Assembly (NCBI GenBank): GCA_011321725.1
Contig: DROX01000046.1
Span: 1 to 43,779, forward strand
Source of the DNA: Nitrospirota bacterium
GTDB lineage: Bacteria > Nitrospirota > Thermodesulfovibrionia > Thermodesulfovibrionales > JdFR-85
DNA: 43,779 bases
Reading direction: 5' to 3'
In this document: piece by piece, positions 17,392 to 24,843 of the stretch
Numbering within the stretch: the stretch's first letter is position 1
Layout: each line of letters opens with the position of its first letter
Translations under genes and position numbers: made by a program
Notes under the pieces: model-generated
Database searches by the model: none
Seen by the model: only the letters and a program-made list of their open reading frames with translations
Told to the model about the DNA's origin: nothing

Positions 17392-18810
17392 ATGTACAGT
17401 AGATTTTACTTATCAGTACTGCTAATATCAGGTCTGGTTCTTATCACCTTTCTGGTTTTTGCAACCTACAGGGAGCTTAATCCCGAATGGAAGAAATATC
17501 AGCTTGAATACAGGGATCTGCTCATAAAGAATGCACCCAATGAGGCAGCAAGGAAAAAGGCAAAATCAATAAAGATTGAACACCAGCAGATATACATAAA
17601 GCCACTGAAGAAGGTGGATCGCTGCATGAACTGCCACAGAGGTGTTGACGATCCGCTGATGAAGGATGCAAAGGTTCCCCACAAGCTGCACAGCGGTGAC
17701 TATCTGAAAAAACACCCTGTGAGCAAATTTGGCTGTACCCTCTGTCATTATGGACAGGGACGTGCCACAAACAAAAAGGATGCCCATGGGAAGGGGCGTG
17801 ACACACACTGGGACTACCCCCTCATACCCTTCAAATATATCCAGAGTTCCTGTGCAAAATGCCATGATTACCTGTTCCTGAAGGACAATGGAGGAGAGAT
17901 GGTCGTTGAGGGTGAAAGGCTCTTCAGGGAAAAGGGATGTAGGGGCTGTCACAAGCTCAATGGTGTGGGAGGTGACCTTGGTAAACCTCTTGATATCATC
18001 GGCTCCCAGCCCATAGCCTACTTCCCCATGAAGTACGTCGTGGGAGAGCGTAATACCTATAACTGGCTGAAACAACACTTCCTGGATCCTCGCAAGATCG
18101 TACCAGGTAGCGAGATGAGGGTCTTTCTTTCGGAGAAAGAGGCAGATCTACTGACCACATATACACTTACATTAAGGGCAGAGGAGATGCCAAGACAGTT
18201 CAGGGCCATCAGATACACAACACCTGTGCCAAAAGATGGGGAATCACTCTACAAGATGTACTGTGTGGCCTGCCACGGTAATGGCAAGATCAGTGCCTAT
18301 GACGAGATACTGAAAAGAACTATCCCTGCAATAATGAACCCTGCTTTCCTGAAGATTGCAGACGACAAGAACCTTGAAAGGATAATAAAGGAGGGGCGCA
18401 AAGGTACCCCCATGACATCCTGGAAGAGAACTGCTGCAGGACTTCGGGATGAAGAGATAAGGAACATCATAAAGTTTATCACAAAAGACAGGCCTGATGA
18501 GAGACCCGAACCCTTTGATTACAAGCGGTTCGTTACAGATACAAAACACGGCAAGGAACTGTTCAATGTCCGTTGTGCACTCTGTCACGGCAAAGACGGC
18601 AAAGGTGGCAAGGACCACCTTGGTCTGAACCTCCGCAATCCTGCTGTACAGAAGTTCGTTGACCCGGAATTCCTTGCCATGACCATCAGGGATGGAAGAA
18701 AGGGAACACCGATGCCAGCCTTTGGAAAGACCGGTGTTGGACTTTCAGACCAGGATATCGCTGATCTGGTTGCCTATATCAGATCTTTTTCTGATAAGGG
18801 AAAGAAATGA
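17392..18810 (+). CDS. Membrane-anchored hexaheme cytochrome c of the bc complex
   Basis: Six CxxCH heme sites are present in 472 residues: CMNCH, CTLCH, CAKCH, CRGCH, CVACH and CALCH. An N-terminal hydrophobic segment (about residues 5-25) anchors or exports the protein. The last two hemes sit in monoheme-cytochrome-like domains with candidate distal methionines in GTPMTSW and GTPMPAFG. Position directly after cytochrome b indicates that it replaces cytochrome c1 and carries electrons toward the diheme cytochromes and NosZ in the periplasm. A good ribosome binding site (GAGGGAGAG) precedes the ATG. Confidence 0.88.
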   Translation: MYSRFYLSVLLISGLVLITFLVFATYRELNPEWKKYQLEYRDLLIKNAPNEAARKKAKSIKIEHQQIYIKPLKKVDRCMNCHRGVDDPLMKDAKVPHKLHSGDYLKKHPVSKFGCTLCHYGQGRATNKKDAHGKGRDTHWDYPLIPFKYIQSSCAKCHDYLFLKDNGGEMVVEGERLFREKGCRGCHKLNGVGGDLGKPLDIIGSQPIAYFPMKYVVGERNTYNWLKQHFLDPRKIVPGSEMRVFLSEKEADLLTTYTLTLRAEEMPRQFRAIRYTTPVPKDGESLYKMYCVACHGNGKISAYDEILKRTIPAIMNPAFLKIADDKNLERIIKEGRKGTPMTSWKRTAAGLRDEEIRNIIKFITKDRPDERPEPFDYKRFVTDTKHGKELFNVRCALCHGKDGKGGKDHLGLNLRNPAVQKFVDPEFLAMTIRDGRKGTPMPAFGKTGVGLSDQDIADLVAYIRSFSDKGKK

Positions 18811-18834
18811 TTATTACAGAGGAGAGGATGAGAT

Positions 18835-19644
18835 ATGAGGTGTCTTAGAAGAAGGAGCATAACCGTTTTCTTGTTTTCTGTGGTCTTTTTAACAGCAGTT
18901 GTTATGTTGATAATCCGTGATACAGAGTCCTCATATGCTGTGGAGGACATTTTGAAGCTTGGCAAAAAGGTCTACGAACAGAGATGTCTCATTTGTCATG
19001 GTAAGGACGGCGACGGAAAGGGGCTTGTGGGTGTTCTGAGAAGGACGGAACTCTCTGGTCGCACAATAGAGACCCTGCCAAGGGATTTTACTATCGGTGT
19101 CTTCAGGTTCAGGTCAACCCCCACAGGCTGTCTTCCCACTGATGAGGATCTACTGAAGATAATAGACCATGGGATCAAGAGATCCTTTATGCCCTCCCAC
19201 AAAAAAGAGCTGACCCTGGAGGAAAAAAAGGCTGTCATAAGCTACATTAAGACATTTTCAGAGAGATGGGAGGAGGAAGAACCCTGTGATCCTATCCCTG
19301 TAAAGAAGCCACCATGGGTAGGAAGCCCCTCATCCATAGAGAAAGGAAAGAGGGTATATAAAGATATGAAGTGCTGGGAATGCCATGGCTATGAAGGCAG
19401 GGGCGACGGACCAAAGGCAGAGAAACTCAAGGATGACTGGGGAAAAAGGATCTGGCCCTTTGACTTTACAACTGGAGAACTCAAGAGGGGCACCTCCCCT
19501 GAGAATATCTATATCACCTTTACAACAGGCCTTGACGGTACGGGAATGCCATCCTATGAGGACTCACTAAGCGAGGAGGATAGATGGCATCTTGTTTCAT
19601 ACACACTGAAACTGATGGGCATGGTGGGAAAGAAAAAGGAGTAG
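18835..19644 (+). CDS. Diheme cytochrome c (NosC-like), paralogue 1
   Basis: This 269-residue exported protein has an N-terminal signal/anchor (about residues 9-27) and two heme sites, CLICHG and CWECHG. Between them lies STPTGCLPTDEDL, a segment also present in the other two paralogues at 20048 and 23975. Candidate distal methionines are in SFMPSH and GMPSYEDSL. It is the last gene of the bc operon, so it is well placed as electron acceptor of the bc complex. Similar diheme cytochromes are called NosC in clade II nos clusters; which paralogue donates to NosZ is not decidable here. Confidence 0.85.
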   Translation: MRCLRRRSITVFLFSVVFLTAVVMLIIRDTESSYAVEDILKLGKKVYEQRCLICHGKDGDGKGLVGVLRRTELSGRTIETLPRDFTIGVFRFRSTPTGCLPTDEDLLKIIDHGIKRSFMPSHKKELTLEEKKAVISYIKTFSERWEEEEPCDPIPVKKPPWVGSPSSIEKGKRVYKDMKCWECHGYEGRGDGPKAEKLKDDWGKRIWPFDFTTGELKRGTSPENIYITFTTGLDGTGMPSYEDSLSEEDRWHLVSYTLKLMGMVGKKKE

Positions 19645-20047
19645 CAATTTCTAATGCCTCTGGCACTGTGACAAAAGTTACTGAAAGAAGGATTGCATAA
19701 AATAAAAAATATAGTATTAAAAGATACTGTATTTTTTGAAAAAAAATTTTTAAGAAATCTTCTCTGTTTCGGGTGAGAAGAAGGGGAAAAAGACAGTAAT
19801 GGGAATGTACTTGTACAAATCCGGGATACCATCTTTATGCAGTTGCATCTATGTCTTCTCAAAATCAGCCAATCCATTGAGATCGTATACTATAGAATAT
19901 TCTCATCTTTACCAAAGTCGCCAGCCTTCTGGTCTGACACCTTACATAGATAGAATTCTGTTAGAAAAGGAGGATAAAAATCAGTGAAGGTGTCTGGTAA
20001 GGATTTTTTAACCAGGCATCAATCAAATCAAATGAAGGGAGGAAGGC
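19645..20047. promoter_or_regulatory. Intergenic region before nos operon, with GTRAC-N4-GTYAC site
   Basis: This 403-bp gap contains GTGACAAAAGTTAC followed by TGAAAG at 19668-19681, the same operator type found at three other promoters. A TATAGT box lies at 19710-19715, further from the operator than in the other cases, so the fit is weaker. An inverted repeat AGTAT-N6-ATACT overlaps it downstream. The region is AT-rich, and open frames in it look random. A 25-codon frame starting at GTG 19984, with AGGAGG ten bases upstream, overlaps the start of the next gene and could be a leader peptide. Confidence 0.5.
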
Positions 20048-20851
20048 ATGGAAGGATTTAGTCTGAAAACCAAGGGCGCTGTAATTCTTTTCTTTCTGGT
20101 CTTGCTTGTCTTTGCCCTTGCCACGCTGCACACATCCGACAGTGTCTACGGCAAAGATTCGGCTATCATTGAAAAGGGCAAAAAGGTCTACAAGAAGTAC
20201 TGTATCATCTGTCATGGGGAAAAGGGTGACGGAAAGGGGCTTATAGGTATCATTCATAGGGTTGAAAAGAGTGGTCTGGTCTGGTATGTTTACCCAAGGG
20301 ACTTCACTGTAGGTGTCTTCAAATTCCGCTCCACACCAACGGGTTGTCTTCCCACAGATGACGACCTCCTGAGGACCATAACAAATGGTATCCCGAGATC
20401 GGGAATGCCATCTCACAAGGATCTATCGCTGGAGGAGAGAAAGGCTGTGATAGCCTACATCAAGACCTTTTCCAAACGGTGGGTTGAAGAAGAGCCATGT
20501 GATGAGGTGATAGAGGCCAAGATGCCCAAGTGGGTAGGAACACCGGAGTCCGTTAAAAAGGGTGAAAAGATCTATGTAAAAATGAAGTGCTGGGAATGCC
20601 ATGGCTATGAAGGTAAAGGCGATGGACCTAAATCAGATAAGCTGAAGGATGACTGGGGCGACAAGATACTCCCCTTTGACTTCACTACCGGCACACTCAA
20701 GAGGGGCTCATCACCTGAAAACATCTATATGACATACATCACCGGACTTGATGGTACTGGCATGCCTTCTTATGAAGATTCCATCCCCAACGAGGAAGAC
20801 AGGTGGCATCTCGTTTCCTACACACTTAAGCTGATGAAGAGGGTTAAATAA
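20048..20851 (+). CDS. Diheme cytochrome c (NosC-like), paralogue 2
   Basis: First gene of the nos operon, 267 residues, with a signal peptide (about residues 8-27) and two heme motifs, CIICHG and CWECHG. It shares long identical stretches with the other two paralogues, including STPTGCLPTDDDL, KMKCWECHGYEG and GMPSYEDS. The last would supply a distal methionine. The position 40 bases before nosZ makes it the most likely direct electron donor to NosZ. The ribosome binding site GGGAGGAAGG is strong. A GTRAC-N4-GTYAC operator lies 370 bp upstream. Confidence 0.87.
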   Translation: MEGFSLKTKGAVILFFLVLLVFALATLHTSDSVYGKDSAIIEKGKKVYKKYCIICHGEKGDGKGLIGIIHRVEKSGLVWYVYPRDFTVGVFKFRSTPTGCLPTDDDLLRTITNGIPRSGMPSHKDLSLEERKAVIAYIKTFSKRWVEEEPCDEVIEAKMPKWVGTPESVKKGEKIYVKMKCWECHGYEGKGDGPKSDKLKDDWGDKILPFDFTTGTLKRGSSPENIYMTYITGLDGTGMPSYEDSIPNEEDRWHLVSYTLKLMKRVK

Positions 20852-20891
20852 GATATCTGGAATAAAGAAAATTAGAAAGGAGGTTTTCAGA

Positions 20892-22739
20892 ATGTCAAGG
20901 AAGAAATTCAATAAACAGAGAAGAAAGCTGCTCAAAATACTGGGGGCTGCGAGTGTTGCCACTGGAGCTGGTGTTATGATGCCGAAGGAGGTTCTACTTG
21001 CAAGGGCAGAGAAAAAACCCAAGGGTAAATTGAGTTACGAGGTGAAACCTGGAGAACTTGATGAATACTACGGCTTCTGGAGTGGAGGACATTCAGGTGA
21101 GATCAGAATAATTGGTGTACCCTCAATGAGGGAAATCCACAGGATACCTGTATTTAACATGGATGTGGGAAGCGGCTGGGGCATTACCAATGAGAGCAAG
21201 AAGCTCCTCAGGGGAAAGTATGCAGGTGATACCCATCATGTCCATGGCTCTTATGTAAACGGTACCTATGACGGAAAATGGCTCTTTGTGAATGACAAGC
21301 TCAACAACAGGGTTGCAAGAATAAGAATAGACTATATGGAGGTGGATGCCATACTGGATATCCCGAACATACAGGGTGCACACGGACTCTTTCCCCAGAG
21401 GTACCCCAGAACGGAGTGGCTCGTCCAGAACGCTGAGTTCCAGATTCCCGTGCCTAACAATGAGTCAAATGCCAAGGCATTCAATGAGCCTCAGAAATAC
21501 TATGGGATGCACACCATTATTGATGCAGAAAGGATGGCTGTTGTCTGCCAGATAATGCTTGATGAGAACTGTGACCTTGCTGCCACGGATTATAAAGGAA
21601 AATACTCCATGTGTACATCCTACAATACCGAGAAGGGCGTGACCATCTCGGAGATGCTCGCTGCGGATCATGACTATCTGATCGTGTTCAACTGGGAAAG
21701 GATAAGAAAGGCGCTCAGGGCTGGTGACTACAAGATAGTAAATGGTGTGAAGGTCATTGATGGAAGAAAGGGTCATGACAAGCATGGCATCACACTGCGT
21801 ATACCCGTGCCAAAGAACCCTCACGGTGTAAACATCTCCCCTGATGGCAGATATGCTGTCTGTTCAGGAAAGGTCTCACCCACCTGCACAGTGGTTGATC
21901 TTGAGCTTGTGGACAAGGCCTACGCAGGAAAGATAAAACCAGAGGAATGCATAGTTGCACAGCCCTATATCGGCCTTGGACCACTGCATACCACCTTTGA
22001 TGGCCGTGGCAATGCCATAACATCCGTGTTTATTGACAGCACAAATGTAAAGTGGAATATCCAGAAGGCCATTGAGGCTGAGAAGCAGGGTGAAGAGGCA
22101 AAGAAAAAGAATCCCCATATCATTGATGTACTTGACATCCATTACCAGGTGGGACACATTATGGCCTCCATGGCAGAGACAAAGGAGGCGGATGGCAAGT
22201 GGCTTGTCTCACTGAACAAGGTCTCAAAAGACAGGTTCATAAATGTGGGGCCATTGAAACCAGAGAATGACCAGCTTGTGGACATATCAGGAGAGAAATT
22301 AAGGCTTGTTCATGATGGACCTGCCTACATTGAACCCCATGACTGTATTATTGTGAGAAGAGACATAATTGAGCCAAAGGTCAAACACCGCTATGACATG
22401 TTTGAACACCCTCTTGCTGTTACTGAAAACAAAGTGGAACGCAAGGGTAACAAGGTGATCATCAGGATGACCGCAAACGCACCTGTCTACGGCCTGCAGG
22501 AGGTAAAGCTCAAAAAAGGCGACAGGGTCACACTCATACTGACGAACCATGACGAGATAATAGACCTCTCAAACGGCTGTGCCATATCAAACTACAACAT
22601 CAACTTCGTGGTTGCTCCCTTCCAGACGAAGTCTGTCACCTTCACGGCCGATAAACCAGGTGTGTTCTGGGTCTACTGTACAAACTTCTGTCATGCCCTG
22701 CACCTTGAGATGAGGATGAGGCTTATCGTTGAACCATAA
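20892..22739 (+). CDS. nosZ: Nitrous-oxide reductase (clade II-like NosZ)
   Basis: NosZ reduces N2O to N2 in the periplasm at the tetranuclear Cu-Z site, fed by binuclear Cu-A. All seven Cu-Z histidines can be placed: DTHHVH (H115, H116), QGAHGL, NPHGVNI, GPLHTTF, the first His of DIHYQVGH and IEPHDCI. The Cu-A loop at the end reads YCTNFCHALHLEM (C596, C600, H604, M607). The other Cu-A histidine, normally in DLTHGF, is replaced: the motif reads DLSNGC, so Asn561 stands in for His. The N-terminus QRRKLLKILGAA looks like a Tat signal (R10, R11), whereas clade II enzymes usually use Sec. The ribosome binding site is AGGAGG. Catalysis is likely but the Cu-A change needs confirmation. Confidence 0.95.
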   Translation: MSRKKFNKQRRKLLKILGAASVATGAGVMMPKEVLLARAEKKPKGKLSYEVKPGELDEYYGFWSGGHSGEIRIIGVPSMREIHRIPVFNMDVGSGWGITNESKKLLRGKYAGDTHHVHGSYVNGTYDGKWLFVNDKLNNRVARIRIDYMEVDAILDIPNIQGAHGLFPQRYPRTEWLVQNAEFQIPVPNNESNAKAFNEPQKYYGMHTIIDAERMAVVCQIMLDENCDLAATDYKGKYSMCTSYNTEKGVTISEMLAADHDYLIVFNWERIRKALRAGDYKIVNGVKVIDGRKGHDKHGITLRIPVPKNPHGVNISPDGRYAVCSGKVSPTCTVVDLELVDKAYAGKIKPEECIVAQPYIGLGPLHTTFDGRGNAITSVFIDSTNVKWNIQKAIEAEKQGEEAKKKNPHIIDVLDIHYQVGHIMASMAETKEADGKWLVSLNKVSKDRFINVGPLKPENDQLVDISGEKLRLVHDGPAYIEPHDCIIVRRDIIEPKVKHRYDMFEHPLAVTENKVERKGNKVIIRMTANAPVYGLQEVKLKKGDRVTLILTNHDEIIDLSNGCAISNYNINFVVAPFQTKSVTFTADKPGVFWVYCTNFCHALHLEMRMRLIVEP

Positions 22740-22785
22740 CAGAAATCTAAATTTACTTAAAATGGTACCGGGGAAACCATATAAA

Positions 22786-22812
22786 AAGGGGCGTATTCTT
22801 GATACGCCCCTT
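22786..22812 (+). terminator. Hairpin between nosZ and the NosR-like gene
   Basis: AAGGGGCGTAT pairs perfectly with ATACGCCCCTT around a 5-base loop, about 50 bases after the nosZ stop. There is no T-run. It may protect the nosZ mRNA 3' end or attenuate transcription into the downstream maturation genes. Confidence 0.55.
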
Positions 22813-22847
22813 GAACCGATAAGTACAGCATACAATAAGGAGGAAAA

Positions 22848-23927
22848 ATGAAGAGAATTGCCGTCCTGATCATTTTAGTTGCACTGTTATTGTCAGCTCC
22901 GGGCTACGGTAGCCAGTGGAAGTTCTTTGAACACAGGTATAAATACAAGCTTGGTGATGTATTAGAGGCTGACAAGTTCGTAAAAAAGGACGGCTACTGG
23001 GAAGGGTACAGGGGCAACAAGCTTGTGGGCTATGTCTTTCTCTCCAAGGACTGGACAAAAAAGCTGGTTGGATACTCAGGCAAGCACATGGAAACACTCA
23101 TCGGGTTAGATCCAAATGGTGTGATCACAGGTGTAAAGCTTATATTTCATTCCGAACCAATCGTACTGATAGGCCTGAAGGATGAGAACTATCTTGAATT
23201 CCTGAAACAGTACAGGGGGAAAAACATAAAAGAAGACCTGGCAGTGGGCAAAGGAATATCCATGGATGCAATTACAGGTGCAACGGTAACGGCTGTTGTT
23301 CAGAATGCCATAATCCTTGGAAGTGCACGTAAGGTGGCAACCGCTGCGGGAATAGCCCGGTTTGCAAGGGCAAAGATGGAAAAGAAGAAAATCAGCAGAA
23401 AATACACCCCCCTCACATGGAGAGAGCTGGTGGATCTGAAGGCTATAAGGAATATCGTTGTAAGATCAGAACAGCTGGGCATCAAGGACAAAGGTGTCTA
23501 TCTTGATCTGTATTTTGGCGTTTTAACACCTCCATCCATAGGCAGAAATGTCCTTGGAGACAAGCTATACAATGATACTATGAAGGCACTGAAGAAGGGC
23601 GAATCTGCCATATTCGTCTTTGCAAGGGGGAAAGGCTCCTTTATTGGCTCCGGTTTTGCCCGTGGCGGGATATTTGACAGATTTCATATCTCCCAGAACG
23701 ACAAAACCTTTGTGTTCAGGGATATTGACTACAGAAAGATAACAAGGATCAGGGCAAAGGGTGCGCCCGAGATAAAGGAAGGCGGCATATTCATCGTAAG
23801 GTCCGAGGATTTTGAACAGACCCTGCCCTTTGAGTTCAACCTGATCCTGACATACAGGGTTGGATCCAAAAAGGAGTTCAAGTCCTTCAGTTCCAGATAC
23901 AAAATCCCGGAGAGGTTTCTTGAGTAA
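22848..23927 (+). CDS. NosR N-terminal flavin (FMN-binding) domain as a separate protein
   Basis: This 359-residue secreted protein (signal peptide about residues 1-21) corresponds to the periplasmic half of NosR. It has the flavinylation motif D-A-I-T-G-A-T at residues 140-146, where FMN is bound covalently to the last threonine. In ordinary NosR this domain is followed by membrane helices and ferredoxin motifs; here the protein ends without them. The missing half is found in the gene at 24844. NosR is needed to keep NosZ active, probably by supplying electrons to its copper sites. A good AGGAGG precedes the ATG. Confidence 0.85.
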   Translation: MKRIAVLIILVALLLSAPGYGSQWKFFEHRYKYKLGDVLEADKFVKKDGYWEGYRGNKLVGYVFLSKDWTKKLVGYSGKHMETLIGLDPNGVITGVKLIFHSEPIVLIGLKDENYLEFLKQYRGKNIKEDLAVGKGISMDAITGATVTAVVQNAIILGSARKVATAAGIARFARAKMEKKKISRKYTPLTWRELVDLKAIRNIVVRSEQLGIKDKGVYLDLYFGVLTPPSIGRNVLGDKLYNDTMKALKKGESAIFVFARGKGSFIGSGFARGGIFDRFHISQNDKTFVFRDIDYRKITRIRAKGAPEIKEGGIFIVRSEDFEQTLPFEFNLILTYRVGSKKEFKSFSSRYKIPERFLE

Positions 23928-23974
23928 TCATCCTTTTTGTGGTCTTGACTGACGGAAAGATGAGCAGAGGATTT

Positions 23975-24823
23975 ATGAAAACACCTTTTCAGAACCAGGC
24001 AATATATTCAGTACTGCTCCTGACGGTTTTCTCCCTGGCGGCATTTAATGAATCTGCAAGTGCACAGGGTATAGATGCCAGGAAACTAAAAAGGGGCAGG
24101 GAGGTCTATGAGCATTACTGTGTGGTATGCCATGGTAAGAACGGAGATGGCAAAGGACACCTCGGCCTTGTCCGCTACACCATTCAAAGGTTCCACAAAC
24201 GAGGTCTCCTGTGGTATTTCCTGCCCGCGGATTTTACCCTCGGTGTCTTCAAACTCCGTTCCACGCCAACGGGCTGTCTTCCCACAGATGAGGATCTTAT
24301 GAGAACGGTAACAATGGGTATTCCCAGGTCAGGGATGCCTTCACACAAGGTTCTGCCCGAGGAAGACAGACGTGCCGTTGTAGAATACATAAAGACCTTC
24401 TCGGAGAGGTGGCAGGAGGAGGAGCCCTGTGATAGCATCTCTGTCCCCAGGAGGTATGCCTGGGTCGGAAGTGACACCTCTGCTGAGAAAGGAAAAAAAC
24501 TGTACATAAAACTGAAATGCTGGGAGTGCCACGGATATACAGGTGAAGGTAATGGCCCAAAGGCAGACAGACTGGTAGACGACCGGGGCAATAAGGTTAT
24601 CCCCCTTGACTTTACCACAGGCCTCCTGAAAAGGGGCCTGACGCCTGAAAGCCTCTACCTGACCTTCACAACAGGGTTTGATGGTTCAGGCATGCCCTCT
24701 TATGAAGACTCCTTGCCAGATGTGCAGATGAGATGGCATCTTGTCTCCTATGTACTGAAGTTGATGGGACGGACAAAGTCCATTACAATAGGAAGTGAAG
24801 GCACCTTGCATGCCGGGGAATAA
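23975..24823 (+). CDS. Diheme cytochrome c (NosC-like), paralogue 3
   Basis: This paralogue of the cytochromes at 18835 and 20048 has a signal peptide and heme motifs CVVCHG and CWECHG. It also keeps STPTGCLPTDEDL and GMPSYEDSL, a candidate distal methionine. It lies between the two split parts of NosR, which suggests that it carries electrons for the NosR-type activation route rather than for bulk turnover; this is inference. Two earlier in-frame starts exist (GTG 23939, ATG 23960). The ATG at 23975 is preferred because it gives a typical signal peptide and AGAGG lies five bases before it. Confidence 0.84.
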   Translation: MKTPFQNQAIYSVLLLTVFSLAAFNESASAQGIDARKLKRGREVYEHYCVVCHGKNGDGKGHLGLVRYTIQRFHKRGLLWYFLPADFTLGVFKLRSTPTGCLPTDEDLMRTVTMGIPRSGMPSHKVLPEEDRRAVVEYIKTFSERWQEEEPCDSISVPRRYAWVGSDTSAEKGKKLYIKLKCWECHGYTGEGNGPKADRLVDDRGNKVIPLDFTTGLLKRGLTPESLYLTFTTGFDGSGMPSYEDSLPDVQMRWHLVSYVLKLMGRTKSITIGSEGTLHAGE

Positions 24824-24843
24824 TCAAGCGGAGACAGACTCAT

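Noticed and set aside
19799-19987. 62-codon frame between the bc and nos operons
   Set aside because: Amino-acid composition looks random and no domain or good start signal is present.
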